From Pseudomonas soli (GTDB taxonomy: Bacteria; Pseudomonadota; Gammaproteobacteria; Pseudomonadales; Pseudomonadaceae), in assembly GCF_900110655.1 (NCBI RefSeq), contig NZ_FOEQ01000009.1, forward strand, positions 124,001-188,000: a stretch of 64,000 bases of DNA. Direction: 5' to 3'. The notes under the pieces were generated by a model. The model ran no database searches, was not told where the DNA came from, and saw only the letters and a list, made by a program, of their open reading frames with translations. A program made the position numbers and the translations under genes. Numbering within the stretch: the stretch's first letter is position 1; every line of letters begins with the position of its first letter. Positions 17,089 to 25,985 of the stretch are shown here, one piece after another.

Positions 17089-18059
17089 TCAAGGTACTCA
17101 AACCCGGTCTGGCCACCTCGGTGCAGGACCTCGGCCGCGAGGGCTACTACCACCTGGGTATCCCGCCTTCCGGGGCGCTGGACCAGTACGCCCTGAGCGC
17201 GGCCAACCAGTTGGTGGGCAATCCGGCCAATTCGGCGGCGCTGGAGTGCACCTTGCTGGGGCCGGAGCTGGAGTTTCAGCAGGACGCCCTGGTGGCGGTC
17301 TGTGGTGCGCAGATGACGCCGAAAGTCGATGGCGTGGACATGCACTTGGACACCGCCTTCGAAGTGAAGGCCGGACAAGTGCTGCGTTTCGATTTTCCCA
17401 AGGCTGGCGCGCGGGCTTATCTGGCGGTGGCCGGCGGTATCGATGTACCGGTGGTGCTCGGCAGTCGCTCCACCTACACATTGGGGGCGTTGGGTGGTTT
17501 TCAGGGGCGCAGGCTGGTGATGGGTGATGAACTGCCGATCGGCACCGCCAGCGGCAAGGGGTGTGTCGGGGCGAGCTTGCCCATGGCGTTGCGACAGTCG
17601 CTGGGAGGGGAGATCACCCTGCGGGTGGTGCCAGGGCTGTACTACGACCGTCTGACCCTGGCGGCGGCGGACAGCTTCTTTGCCGAAGCCTGGACCGTCG
17701 GCTCGGAGGCAGATCGCATCGGCTATCGCTTCAAGGGTGGCAGCCCGCTGAGCTTCCAGCCTCGCGAGCAGCCGTTCGGCGCCGGCTCCGATCCTTCGAA
17801 CATCGTCGACAGCTGCTACCCGATCGGCTCTATCCAGGTGCCTGCAGGGCTCGAGCCCATCATTCTGCACCGCGATGCAGTGTCCGGTGGCGGCTACGCG
17901 ATGATCGGCACGGTGATCAGCGCCGACCTCGATCTGGTCGGCCAGATGCAACCCAACCAGAAGGCCCGCTTCGTCGCGGTGACTCTGGAAGAGGCGCTGC
18001 AAGCCCGACGTTCCTACAAGAAAAAACTCAGCTATCTGAGCAAGCTGTTCCCTTCCTGA
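17085..18059 (+). CDS. pxpC: 5-oxoprolinase subunit C (biotin-dependent carboxyltransferase family)
   Basis: 324 residues matching PxpC/KipA (allophanate-hydrolase subunit 2 fold). Motifs include KPGLATSVQDLGREGYYHLGIPPSGALD near the N-terminus, AYLAVAGGID, LGSRSTY and SEADRIGYRFKG. The protein partners PxpB. In this operon it follows a biotin carrier/carboxylase pair, making it the best candidate for the carboxyltransferase end of a carboxylation reaction. A GC-rich hairpin without T tract follows before the permease gene, and may reduce read-through or protect the message. Confidence 0.9.
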   Translation: MIKVLKPGLATSVQDLGREGYYHLGIPPSGALDQYALSAANQLVGNPANSAALECTLLGPELEFQQDALVAVCGAQMTPKVDGVDMHLDTAFEVKAGQVLRFDFPKAGARAYLAVAGGIDVPVVLGSRSTYTLGALGGFQGRRLVMGDELPIGTASGKGCVGASLPMALRQSLGGEITLRVVPGLYYDRLTLAAADSFFAEAWTVGSEADRIGYRFKGGSPLSFQPREQPFGAGSDPSNIVDSCYPIGSIQVPAGLEPIILHRDAVSGGGYAMIGTVISADLDLVGQMQPNQKARFVAVTLEEALQARRSYKKKLSYLSKLFPS

Positions 18060-18105
18060 TCTGCCCGCCGTACTGCGCGGGTAAAGCCAAAAAAGGCTAG
18101 CCAAC

Positions 18106-18129
18106 GCCGCCCCTCGGTGCGGGGGCGGC
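18106..18129 (+). terminator. GC-rich hairpin between pxpC and permease gene
   Basis: GCCGCCCC and GGGGCGGC form a perfect 8-base stem with an 8-base loop. There is no following T tract, so it may be an attenuating or RNA-stabilising hairpin and not a strong terminator. Confidence 0.4.
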
Positions 18130-18171
18130 TGCCCGCGCTTCAACCTCTGACTGGCTCTGGAGTTCACGCAT

Positions 18172-19494
18172 ATGGCTGCTTTATCGCAATCGCGTCAAAC
18201 CGGAAAGGACCCGGCCAATCACCCCGTTTCGACCGACGCGCGCATGGGGCGACTGTCGTTGACCATGGCCTGGTGGGCGGTGTGCAGTGCAATGTTCTAT
18301 ATCGTGGTCGGCGCTTCCCTGGCGCTGTCCTACGGCGCGCGCAATGCGTTGATCGGCATGCTGTTGTCGGTGATCAGCTATGGCCTGGTCAACAGCGTGC
18401 TCAGTCGCTTCGCGATGCGCAGCGGTTTGTCGGTGGCGCTGTTTTCGCGGCTGCTGTTCGGTAGCACCGGTGCGTGCCTGGCGACGCTGATCTTCTTTTC
18501 CACGGCCATTTACTACGCGGTTTTCGAGGGTTCGGTGATCGCCGTGGCGCTCAATCACCTGTATCCACAGTTGGCGTATCCGCTGGCTGCATTGCTGGTG
18601 GTGCTGTACAGCGTGCCGATGGTGCTGGGCAGCGTTCAGCATTGGCTGGACAAGCTCAACGGTGTACTGCTGCCGGTGTACCTCGGCGGTCTGCTGGCGG
18701 CGGTGGGGTGGTCGATCAGTCGTTATGGCTACCAGCCGCAATGGCTGGACTTTGGCCCGGCGATTCCCGCTGCATTGGGCTGGTGGGACTGTTTCGTGGC
18801 ATACATGGGGGTCTGGATCCTGATGCTGTTCACCTTCGATTACGCGCGTTTCGGCAAACCTGAGGACGCTGAGTACCATGGTCGCTGGAACTTCGGCATG
18901 CCGTTCTACATGGTGACTTTCCTGCTCAATGGCGCGGCGGGCATCTATCTGGTCAGCAGCATTCCCCACGAAGGCGCGCTGAACGAAGTGTCGGTGGTCA
19001 TGGCGATCCTGCAGTTGATGGGGCTGTGGGGGCTGTTGTTCGTCTGGGCCACGCAAACCCGGATCAACACGGCCAATTACTACCTGGCGACCTTGAACAT
19101 GCAGGCGTTCTTTTCCCGTTTCGGCCTGTGTGGTTCGTACCTGCTGTGGGCGCTGGCGGTTGGGCTGATCGTGTATGGCCTGATGCTCGCGGATGTATTC
19201 GCATACTTGCTCAAGGCGTTGGCCTACCAAGGCATCTTTGTAGTGGCTTGGGTCGGCGTGGCATTAGCGCAGATTCTTTTGGGTCGTCTTGACGTGGTTG
19301 CGCTCGGCGGGGAGCGCGCATGGAATGCTGTCGGCTTGACGGCCTGGTTTGGCGCCACCGCTTCGGGGCTGGCCTTGATGTTTGCCGGTGGCGGGCTGGG
19401 CAGCTTTTCTGCACCATCGACTGTAATGATTGCGTTCGCCTTGCAAGCAGGTTTGTCCAGACGAAGCCGGGTACTATCGCAGTCGATTCAGTAA
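18172..19494 (+). CDS. NCS1-type (purine-cytosine permease family) transporter
   Basis: 440 residues with about 12 hydrophobic segments. The first two helices (about 33-75, WWAVCSAMFYIVVGASLAL and RNALIGMLLSVISYGLVNSVL) and the pattern around ARFGKPEDAEYHGRWNFG match cytosine/purine/allantoin permeases of the NCS1 family. It follows pxpC after 112 bases on the same strand, so it probably imports the operon's substrate, a pyroglutamate-like or hydantoin-like ring compound. This assignment is from context; NCS1 members are known for hydantoins, purines, uracil and thiamine. A run of 11 G residues begins 20 bases after the stop. Confidence 0.85.
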   Translation: MAALSQSRQTGKDPANHPVSTDARMGRLSLTMAWWAVCSAMFYIVVGASLALSYGARNALIGMLLSVISYGLVNSVLSRFAMRSGLSVALFSRLLFGSTGACLATLIFFSTAIYYAVFEGSVIAVALNHLYPQLAYPLAALLVVLYSVPMVLGSVQHWLDKLNGVLLPVYLGGLLAAVGWSISRYGYQPQWLDFGPAIPAALGWWDCFVAYMGVWILMLFTFDYARFGKPEDAEYHGRWNFGMPFYMVTFLLNGAAGIYLVSSIPHEGALNEVSVVMAILQLMGLWGLLFVWATQTRINTANYYLATLNMQAFFSRFGLCGSYLLWALAVGLIVYGLMLADVFAYLLKALAYQGIFVVAWVGVALAQILLGRLDVVALGGERAWNAVGLTAWFGATASGLALMFAGGGLGSFSAPSTVMIAFALQAGLSRRSRVLSQSIQ

Positions 19495-19594
19495 GTTTTA
19501 GCCGTTACACCTCCGGGGGGGGGGGACGGAAAGTCGCCGAGCGGCGGTCAGGCAATTCGAAAGCAGGCGAGGAGCGGACGCAGTCGTGAAAAAA

Positions 19595-20152
19595 CTAGCG
19601 ACTGGCAGTCGAGATTTCTAACCAGGCAGCACGAGTCATCTCCCATACTTCGACCTCCATCCGTCCAGATACGAAATCTCCTGGCCGCACGTCTACCAAG
19701 CGCATACCCTCATGTTCCGAGACCCTGCGAGATGCGTCGTTGGCAACCGCTTTGGGAACCTGCATGACCGGACGCGACAGTGTCTCGAACCAATAGGCAT
19801 TGATGATCCGGCATGCCTCGCGCATGTAGCCCTTTCCCCACCACTGTGGGGCGAGCCAGAAGCCTCTGTTGTTTCCAGGCTGATCATACAAACTGATGCT
19901 ACCCAGGGTGCAGCTGGCATCGTCGCGCATGCGGATCATCCAGTGCCATTCACGACCTGCTGCCATGGCAGGCAGGGCGATATCTCGGACATAGACCAGC
20001 GCCCCGTCTTCTGGATACGGCCATGGGACACGACGATCGAGGTAGCGAACCACCTCCCAGCAGGGGAACAGCTCCTGGATGATGGGCGAATCCTCTAACT
20101 GGAGGGGGGTGAGAACCAGCCGATCAGTGATAAGCGTCGGAAGACAGTCCAT
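19595..20152 (-). CDS. GNAT-family N-acetyltransferase (RimJ/RimL type)
   Basis: 185 residues with the acetyltransferase layout: LITDRLVLTPLQLEDSPII at the N-terminus, GSISLYDQPGNNRGFWLAPQWWGKGYM (acetyl-CoA-binding core, about 84-110), EACRIINAYWFETL and the final beta strand with VWEMTRAAWLE. Such proteins acetylate ribosomal-protein or small-molecule amines. It is a lone gene at the left border of a low-GC accessory region, with 270 bases of repeat-containing spacer on its upstream side. The acceptor is unknown. Confidence 0.82.
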   Translation of the reverse strand: MDCLPTLITDRLVLTPLQLEDSPIIQELFPCWEVVRYLDRRVPWPYPEDGALVYVRDIALPAMAAGREWHWMIRMRDDASCTLGSISLYDQPGNNRGFWLAPQWWGKGYMREACRIINAYWFETLSRPVMQVPKAVANDASRRVSEHEGMRLVDVRPGDFVSGRMEVEVWEMTRAAWLEISTASR

Positions 20153-20204
20153 GACATTTGTTCCTGGGCATCCCTGTGAGATTTTGATTATCTGTACCGG
20201 GCTG

Positions 20205-20345
20205 GTTTGTGTCGACTGCTTCTGGCCGTTAGCTGACCTTCGCCAAGGGCAGCCATGGGGCGAAAGCGGTCACTCGCGACTGGCTGCTTTCGACCCGAAG
20301 CTGCCCTTCACGAAGGGCAGAAATCGGCCAAAAGCGGACAGTTAA
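20205..20345. repeat. Dispersed imperfect-palindromic repeat, copy 1
   Basis: Contains GCGAAAGCGG...GCTTTCGACCC, CTGCCCTTCACGAAGGGCAG and CGGCCAAAAGCGG, motifs shared with copies near 25.2 kb and 27.4 kb. It marks the left border of the accessory island. Such GACCGCTTTxGG/CTGCCCTTC elements occur in intergenic DNA of Pseudomonas, in my recollection; I cannot name a family with certainty. Confidence 0.55.
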
Positions 20346-20423
20346 GCAGGGTGAGCAGCTCTTCCTTGAAGATTGAAAGCGCCTCGGAAATAGGGGCGAC
20401 TCACCCCGATATCATTTGCTGAT

Positions 20424-22331
20424 CTAAGTTAACTCTTCGATCAAGTTGACGTGATGAGGATGTATCTTGAATTTCCTCTCAGGTCCACTCTGGTATCTGG
20501 CTGCACTCGATGCGAGAAAAGCTAAGTCAATTTCGACCTGGTTGACCAAGTCCTTCAAGGCTTGCTTAGGAATTTGGTTTTGGACAAGCAGGGGCAGCAA
20601 GCTTATGAATGAACAGGGATTGCTGGAGACTAAGGCCAATGTTTCCCGTGACGTCGGGTAGGCGGCCTGATCTAGCCATTTGCTGTAATGTTCATCATTC
20701 GCGCTCTCTGCTTCGACTGTCCACCGTAGCCTGCGAATGACTAGGTGTTGCTGCATGATTGGCCAGAAGTCGTCACCATAGAAGTCAATGCTCAACATCT
20801 CAGTGGTAGCCTCCCACAGCGCTTGAAATAGCGCGGCGGATTGCTTAAGTATTTCGGGATTGAGAGTCTCCTGTGCGTTGGCAGTACAGTCCAGAATCCC
20901 CAGGCCTATGTCAACCAAGGTGCGCATCAGTCCTGAAGCATCCGAAGGTTGCCATTCTTTGGAAATTTTATAAATGGGACGGAATTCGAGAATTTCTCTC
21001 AGCGCAACGCTAGAGTTCCACATGCTCAGCCAGTGACTGGTGAAGTCATCGCTCAATGCGACGGAATACCCAAGTACCCGGCAAGCATAGTTGTTGGGCT
21101 GAGTAGCGTGATATTCACTAACATGGCTTCGAAGCGACTTACCTTTGGAGGAGTTCCACTCGGTAGGTGTCAAGCTCCATTCTTTGATGAAGGCACTGAC
21201 GTCCGGTGTCGGAAACTTGTTGGGGGCGTTCGAATGTAGAAGTGCTAGCATGGATTGGTAAACCCATGGCTCCCAAGAAAAATTCAATTGGTCGGAAACG
21301 GTTGGGGAAAATGGAAGTGGGAGTTTATCGGCTAATTCCCATAATATATCTTGGCTGCTCAGAGGTCGATTTTTTTCCGAGTTGTTATCAGGGAAGTTAA
21401 GGTGCTGGCGAGTGAGCCATGTGCCCCAACGCTTGAACAGACCCTCGAAATCGGATCTTTTAGCGACAGTAGCCACGAAACAGGCGAGCAGTGACCTGAC
21501 GTGCGGTTCTAGCACAGACGAATGGTATTCTCGGCCATTGGCTATGTGGATGATTTTCGCACTACCGTGCCTGAGCAAGCTGGGAAGCAATAGGGCTCCA
21601 TTCCACGCGCCATCGCTTTGGAAACTTGGTGGAGACCCGAGTGTGAACTGCTCCCACAGATCGTAGTTACGGTAGAACTCCGGGCTGTCGAGTACTCGAT
21701 TGATCAAGAGTAGGCTTTGTGTGGAATTCATCCATTTAAACAGTTTGTCGGGATCGAGCTTTGCTAACAATTCAATCCATGGCCAACTGGATTCATCGAC
21801 CCGACTTTCCCTAGTATGTCCGTACCAAATTTCATCGAGGGTGGTTGGATGGGATGGATCAACCGCATCTTCCTGAAGCAGCTTTTTTTCAGCATCGACG
21901 AAATGGTGATCGGCTAAATTTAAGAGTGCTTCTTTGAAAACATCATTTTTCAGAGCTACAACCAGTGCCACTTCCGTCCACAAGTGCTCAACCCACCATG
22001 AGTTTCGGACGAGAGCCCTGAAGGCGGTGTACCGGTTTTCGGTTTCTGAAGAGGCCCAGGCCATTACAATTCCGATTGCCAAGGCCGCCTGAATTCTCGG
22101 ATCGTCTGACGCATCGAAGTCCTCGTTGGAACCGCCCAGTTGGGTGGTAAACCTCTTAAGAGCATTCTTGGCATCGTCCTGGGCGCAGAAGTATTCTGTA
22201 ACAGACGTGAACAATACGTCGGGAGGTGCGAAGCGACCTTCTGCGAAGTCTCCAATCACCGATTCGGCGATTGTGTACGATTTGTGCATGTCCGACTCAT
22301 AAGCGGGCGGCAATTGCCATTCTTTGTTCAT
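20424..22331 (-). CDS. Unknown large protein, third gene of a PLD-like operon
   Basis: 635 residues of unrecognised family. The composition is rich in Leu, Trp, Ser and Asp with many predicted helices and no transmembrane segment, signal peptide, Walker motif or nuclease signature that I can see. It begins at an ATG with a strong ribosome site (GGGAG) just two bases after the stop of the PLD-like gene upstream, so it is the distal gene of that operon. GC is clearly lower than in the flanking chromosome, indicating horizontal acquisition. A structural, helical-repeat or effector role beside two PLD-like proteins is possible, but no function is assigned. Confidence 0.75.
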   Translation of the reverse strand: MNKEWQLPPAYESDMHKSYTIAESVIGDFAEGRFAPPDVLFTSVTEYFCAQDDAKNALKRFTTQLGGSNEDFDASDDPRIQAALAIGIVMAWASSETENRYTAFRALVRNSWWVEHLWTEVALVVALKNDVFKEALLNLADHHFVDAEKKLLQEDAVDPSHPTTLDEIWYGHTRESRVDESSWPWIELLAKLDPDKLFKWMNSTQSLLLINRVLDSPEFYRNYDLWEQFTLGSPPSFQSDGAWNGALLLPSLLRHGSAKIIHIANGREYHSSVLEPHVRSLLACFVATVAKRSDFEGLFKRWGTWLTRQHLNFPDNNSEKNRPLSSQDILWELADKLPLPFSPTVSDQLNFSWEPWVYQSMLALLHSNAPNKFPTPDVSAFIKEWSLTPTEWNSSKGKSLRSHVSEYHATQPNNYACRVLGYSVALSDDFTSHWLSMWNSSVALREILEFRPIYKISKEWQPSDASGLMRTLVDIGLGILDCTANAQETLNPEILKQSAALFQALWEATTEMLSIDFYGDDFWPIMQQHLVIRRLRWTVEAESANDEHYSKWLDQAAYPTSRETLALVSSNPCSFISLLPLLVQNQIPKQALKDLVNQVEIDLAFLASSAARYQSGPERKFKIHPHHVNLIEELT

Positions 22332-22333
22332 GA

Positions 22334-22975
22334 CTATTTTCTCCCGTTGTCGTTGGCCATCTTCCAAGCTGTATCAAAAAACTGCACTGCGTCATGAGTC
22401 TGAGCATTCCAGCCCCTACTCACAGCATTTACGTCCCGGTGAAAACCGCCTACAGTTGCGCCAAAATGCCATAATTCGTTATCGATGATAGCAAAGCGAT
22501 CGTGAATGCAATCGGCGTCTCTGAGGGCAAATGAGAGTGCTATTGTGATGGGTGGGGCGAGTTTGGCTCGGTCTTCTGTTACGAGCTGCTTTAAATCCTC
22601 GAAATCTTTCTCGATTTCTTTCTGTGAATCATGATGACCAGTTAATATTTTTACCGTTTGAATGTTTTCTGTGTAAAACCAGTCCACGACTTTTTTAATT
22701 CTTCGGCTATGGTCTGGTTTTGGGCCGTCCGCAGAGAATAAATGCTTGTCAATTATCCAGACTTTTTGTGCAGTACTAATCGCTTTTTCAAATTCTTCGA
22801 CTAACCGTACATCCGGAGCTGCGCGACGAGCCTTGATGGCATGAATACATGGAAAATGATGGCGTGATTCGTCCCGGTAGGGCGCCTCGCAAGGTATGAG
22901 TAGCTGCGGAGTAAAATTTGTCTCTACCGCCGGCGCGGTCGTACTGACACTAATCTGGGACGAGAACTTAGCCAT
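22334..22975 (-). CDS. PLD-like protein, small, single HxRx4D motif
   Basis: 213 residues. The C-terminal half has H158-D-R160-FAII-D165 followed by NELWHFGATVGG, the pattern of phospholipase-D/nuclease-like catalytic cores (HxK/Rx4D then a small-residue turn). A preceding block, AQKVWIIDKHLFSADG (about 70-84), matches the conserved strand that opens such domains. Only one such motif is present, so activity would need a homodimer or pairing with the upstream protein, which carries the same motif. The ATG at 22975 overlaps the upstream gene's stop by eight bases. A longer frame to 23044 would lie deeper inside that gene and lacks support. Confidence 0.78.
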   Translation of the reverse strand: MAKFSSQISVSTTAPAVETNFTPQLLIPCEAPYRDESRHHFPCIHAIKARRAAPDVRLVEEFEKAISTAQKVWIIDKHLFSADGPKPDHSRRIKKVVDWFYTENIQTVKILTGHHDSQKEIEKDFEDLKQLVTEDRAKLAPPITIALSFALRDADCIHDRFAIIDNELWHFGATVGGFHRDVNAVSRGWNAQTHDAVQFFDTAWKMANDNGRK

Positions 22976-24812
22976 TATTAACGGCCTGCGCGCCCGGTGC
23001 GTCCTGCATCTCCGCGTCCTGCGTCCCTTGTCCGTTCGGCACACCCTGCTCCTGACCCCCTCCCTCCGCTTTTGGCAACTGCGCTTCTTTCGTGTCTACC
23101 ATGTCACGCCCGCAGTGCACACATGGTCTTTTGGGTGCTTCCCGCGGAACTTTGAAGTCCTCCAGGGGAACGGCGTTTTTGTAGAGGCCCATAAGGTGGG
23201 CGAGGATTTTTTCACCATGCGGTATGCGCATGATAAGCGTTGGCCGTATGCCGATAGAGTTCAGCGAGCTGCCGAGCATCCACACGCGCCCATCGACGGC
23301 GAGGAATCGATCATGGAACAGACTGCTTTCTGTATTCGCGACTTTGACTTCAATACTATTTTTGTGACTGGCTTGGAATATAGTCAGGTTTTGGATCAAT
23401 GCCTGGTGAGAGCCCAGGGAGCCTTCACTAGTCTCGGCCTCAGTGCCGGCTTCTGCTTCCTTGATCTTCTTGAAAGCGCTATTTGAAGTCAGGATTTGTA
23501 TCTTTATCTCGTCTCGCTCTATAGCAAACAGGTATTGAGGGATTTGATTTGCGCTGAAGTAGGGATCCGCGATGAAGATAGTGGAGCGAGCGTGTTTAAG
23601 CTTTTCCCTGATGTGTTCGAGTGCTTCTTTGCGTTGGTCAGTCGTAAACCAGGTCTGATCATATAGCTGGGCGCTGTGATTGAGCAGTCGTTCTCTTTTT
23701 GCGTCCAGCAAACGCTGAAAGGCGTCTGTTGCGTTCGGTGCCTCACCAAATGTTTGAGAGGATGCCAACGCCTTCTTTTCGGCAAAGTACTCATTGACTG
23801 GGCTCTTCTTTTTATCAGTTTCAGGGGCTTGAACCTTGACGCGTCGTTCGACCACCTCTGTCGTCATGTTCATTTGCCGCATGAACTGTCGCATGGGCGT
23901 TTGCATCAACACCCCGCGCTCCTTGTGTGTCAGAACTAGCCCTGAGACGTGGATAGAGTATGGTCTTTTAATTTCAACCAACCCATCCTCCGGTACCGGA
24001 ACTGTATCGAAGGAGGTGAGTACACCTTCCTGGCCTTCCATCGAGGTCAAGCTTAGACCCTGAAGTTTCCGGCCTGGGTGGGGCTTCAAATGGAAGTACA
24101 ACGATTCAGAGCTGTCCTCTTTAGGATCAACGAATTGTCGGACTGAAAGGACATCGCAGTCAGGCACGGCGAGTGCCATCCCACCCAGATATTCAGGGTA
24201 CTCCCTAAAATTGACATGCATGTGGTGCTCTAGGAATTGGAAAGCTTCCTGGCAATGTTTGCTTTGTCCCTCTTGGTCAAGGAAGCTCGGCCATTCTTGG
24301 CTGTCTGAAATTCGACGTGTGTACCTCATGATGCCGAGGTTACGGAAGGGGATGGAAGAACGTTCAGATTTAAGTGTGATGTCGTCACTTTCCATTGGCA
24401 CGCCCAGTACAGGCCACCTTGGGAAGTCGCTTAGTCTGCCAGCGGAGAGAGGTACGTCGTCGGAGCCCTCCCGGAAACCATTTAGGGGCCTAGGTGTATG
24501 AAGCTCTTCCGATGCGCTTCGGTACCATCGGACGGCCTCTTCCGCGGTCATGACAATACGGTCGACCGCAATAGCGCCTTCTTCCTTGAATTTTTTGAAG
24601 TAGGGCTTGGGAGGTCTCGATGGGACTTGCCTTCCTGACGCCAGGAACCAGACCGATGCGAACAGTAAACGCAGAGGAGGTCGTTCAGATGTAGGCGGAG
24701 CGTCAGATGTAGAACGCTTCGAAGATGGTGGTACAACCACCGCGACATGCACGACGGCATGTTCGAAGCCATCAATCAATTTGCTGTATGGGTGACTGCT
24801 TTCACTTTCCAT
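22968..24812 (-). CDS. Large protein with C-terminal PLD-like domain
   Basis: 614 residues. The N-terminal 360 residues are of unknown fold, with no membrane segment. The C-terminal part (about 385-545) is PLD-like: RSTIFIADPYFSANQIPQYLF (409-429) and H500-D-R502-FLAV-D507-GRVWMLGSSLNS, an HxRx4D variant of the HKD motif. A CVHCGRD pair (564-567) follows, then a low-complexity Gly/Gln/Ala tail. The architecture reminds me of proteins annotated VPA1262 family in Vibrio islands, but I cannot verify this. It is the first large gene of a coupled three-gene operon in a lower-GC island, and a nucleic-acid- or lipid-targeting defence role is inference only. Confidence 0.78.
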   Translation of the reverse strand: MESESSHPYSKLIDGFEHAVVHVAVVVPPSSKRSTSDAPPTSERPPLRLLFASVWFLASGRQVPSRPPKPYFKKFKEEGAIAVDRIVMTAEEAVRWYRSASEELHTPRPLNGFREGSDDVPLSAGRLSDFPRWPVLGVPMESDDITLKSERSSIPFRNLGIMRYTRRISDSQEWPSFLDQEGQSKHCQEAFQFLEHHMHVNFREYPEYLGGMALAVPDCDVLSVRQFVDPKEDSSESLYFHLKPHPGRKLQGLSLTSMEGQEGVLTSFDTVPVPEDGLVEIKRPYSIHVSGLVLTHKERGVLMQTPMRQFMRQMNMTTEVVERRVKVQAPETDKKKSPVNEYFAEKKALASSQTFGEAPNATDAFQRLLDAKRERLLNHSAQLYDQTWFTTDQRKEALEHIREKLKHARSTIFIADPYFSANQIPQYLFAIERDEIKIQILTSNSAFKKIKEAEAGTEAETSEGSLGSHQALIQNLTIFQASHKNSIEVKVANTESSLFHDRFLAVDGRVWMLGSSLNSIGIRPTLIMRIPHGEKILAHLMGLYKNAVPLEDFKVPREAPKRPCVHCGRDMVDTKEAQLPKAEGGGQEQGVPNGQGTQDAEMQDAPGAQAVNNG

Positions 24813-24900
24813 GTAGGGCTCGGTATCGGTAGGAGGCCTGAGTTAAGAGTTCAATGGAGTGCCACCCCGAAGGTCATTCTGTCGGGTGCATACATATCCA

Positions 24901-25059
24901 TTATGTAGCGGCACGGAGGAATGCGGAGGCGTAGCCGGAAGGGAAGATCTGGACTTGGCTGTCTCCTGTAATGACCGACCCTATGTGTCGGTAGCGCAGG
25001 GTGCTCATTCCGGCATCAACATGAACCTTCTTGGCTGAGGAAGCTTGTTCTGAAAGCAT
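24901..25059 (-). CDS. Possible 52-residue protein ahead of the PLD-like operon
   Basis: An ATG at 25059 opens a 52-codon frame ending TAA at 24901, on the same strand as and 88 bases before the 614-residue PLD-like gene. The product reads as a plausible globular fragment (KKVHVDAGMSTLRYRHIGS, then QIFPSGYASAFLRAAT), with no obvious low complexity. The ribosome site is weak. It could be a genuine small first gene, or the C-terminal relic of a larger gene, since an in-frame stop lies shortly upstream. Confidence 0.35.
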   Translation of the reverse strand: MLSEQASSAKKVHVDAGMSTLRYRHIGSVITGDSQVQIFPSGYASAFLRAAT

Positions 25060-25154
25060 CTGTCCAGCTGGCTGTGCTTACGACCCCGTAGACTAGCAAT
25101 GTGCCATTCCCGCGTCCATAGTCGGGATGATGCGTAGCCCTCGATCAAAGGGAG

Positions 25155-25330
25155 GCAGGCGCTGACCGGTCAAAAAACGGTTGTGAGCGAATGGCCGCTC
25201 ATGGCCGACTTCTGCCTTTGGCCACCGGCAGCTATGGGTCGTTAGCAGCCTTCGCGAATGTCCGTTAACGACCCGTAGCTGCCCTTCGCGGTAGGCAGCT
25301 AACAGCCAATAGCGGAATTTCGACAACCGG
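25155..25330. repeat. Dispersed imperfect-palindromic repeat, copy 2
   Basis: A 15-base inverted repeat with one mismatch, AGCTATGGGTCGTTA (25230-25244) and TAACGACCCGTAGCT (25266-25280), lies inside a region with CTGCCCTTCGCGGTAGGCAG and GCCAATAGCGG. It shares motifs with copies 1 and 3 and separates the PLD-like operon from the 130-residue/RmlC-like pair. The remaining bases of the 24813-25524 spacer hold only the small frame at 24901-25059 and no other gene I can support. Confidence 0.6.
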
Positions 25331-25524
25331 ACACCGTCATCGATGAAGTCAAGCTCTATGCTTGCATTCTGCCAGCAGACAGCTACCGTGTAATTTGTCG
25401 CCAGATGATGTAAATAGACGATACTTAAAAAGCAAGTGGCTTTTAAGCGGGCAGAGTTTAGCTCTGAGTGGTCTATAGTCCCTTGCTCAACACTAATTAA
25501 TTGCCGGGACCGAGGAAGCTAAAT

Positions 25525-25917
25525 ATGACTACCCTGACTATAGAGGCTGCTAAGAAATTTTTCGGAGATCTATATGATACCGCGGCCGCACCAGACCTGA
25601 ATGCCTTTGACAATGCGGCAATTCGGCTCATCACAAGATATCAAGACCGTGTAATGCCAGGGGACAAGGCGCTTGGAACTTTGATGATGAATGCCGTTAT
25701 GTCAGAGCCAAAACTGACTGCGGATGATCGGGTAGAGCTTACTGCCGCAGTAATGGGAAACATCAAGCAGATGGCGGTTGGTACGTTTCTTCAGAAATTC
25801 CCTAAGGCCAACCTGAAAGGACTAATTAAGGCGGCTAAAGATGCAGGCTATGAGGTTCAAGTCCTTGATGCGGCCGGCGTGCAGGCTATGCCTAGAAGTG
25901 TTATTGATAAGCGCTGA
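25525..25917 (+). CDS. Unknown helical protein preceding a tandem cupin
   Basis: 130 residues from an ATG preceded by GAGGAAG. No family recognised. It is predicted almost fully alpha-helical with no Cys and few aromatic residues, and a lysine-rich stretch FLQKFPKANLKGLIKAAKDAGYEVQVLDAAG near the C-terminus ends in what looks like a beta strand. No signal peptide or membrane segment. It sits 68 bases before the RmlC-like gene on the same strand and is likely co-transcribed with it. The lower GC matches the island. Confidence 0.62.
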   Translation: MTTLTIEAAKKFFGDLYDTAAAPDLNAFDNAAIRLITRYQDRVMPGDKALGTLMMNAVMSEPKLTADDRVELTAAVMGNIKQMAVGTFLQKFPKANLKGLIKAAKDAGYEVQVLDAAGVQAMPRSVIDKR

Positions 25918-25985
25918 CTCTTACGAGCAATAGTTGGTCGATGGTCATCGTTTGCGGTGACCATCACTTCCTTTAGGTGAAAATC

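Noticed and set aside
24813..25524. Possible transposase remnant in the 711-base spacer
   Set aside because: Apart from the 52-codon frame and the palindromic repeat nothing resembles a transposase, terminal repeats or target duplication.
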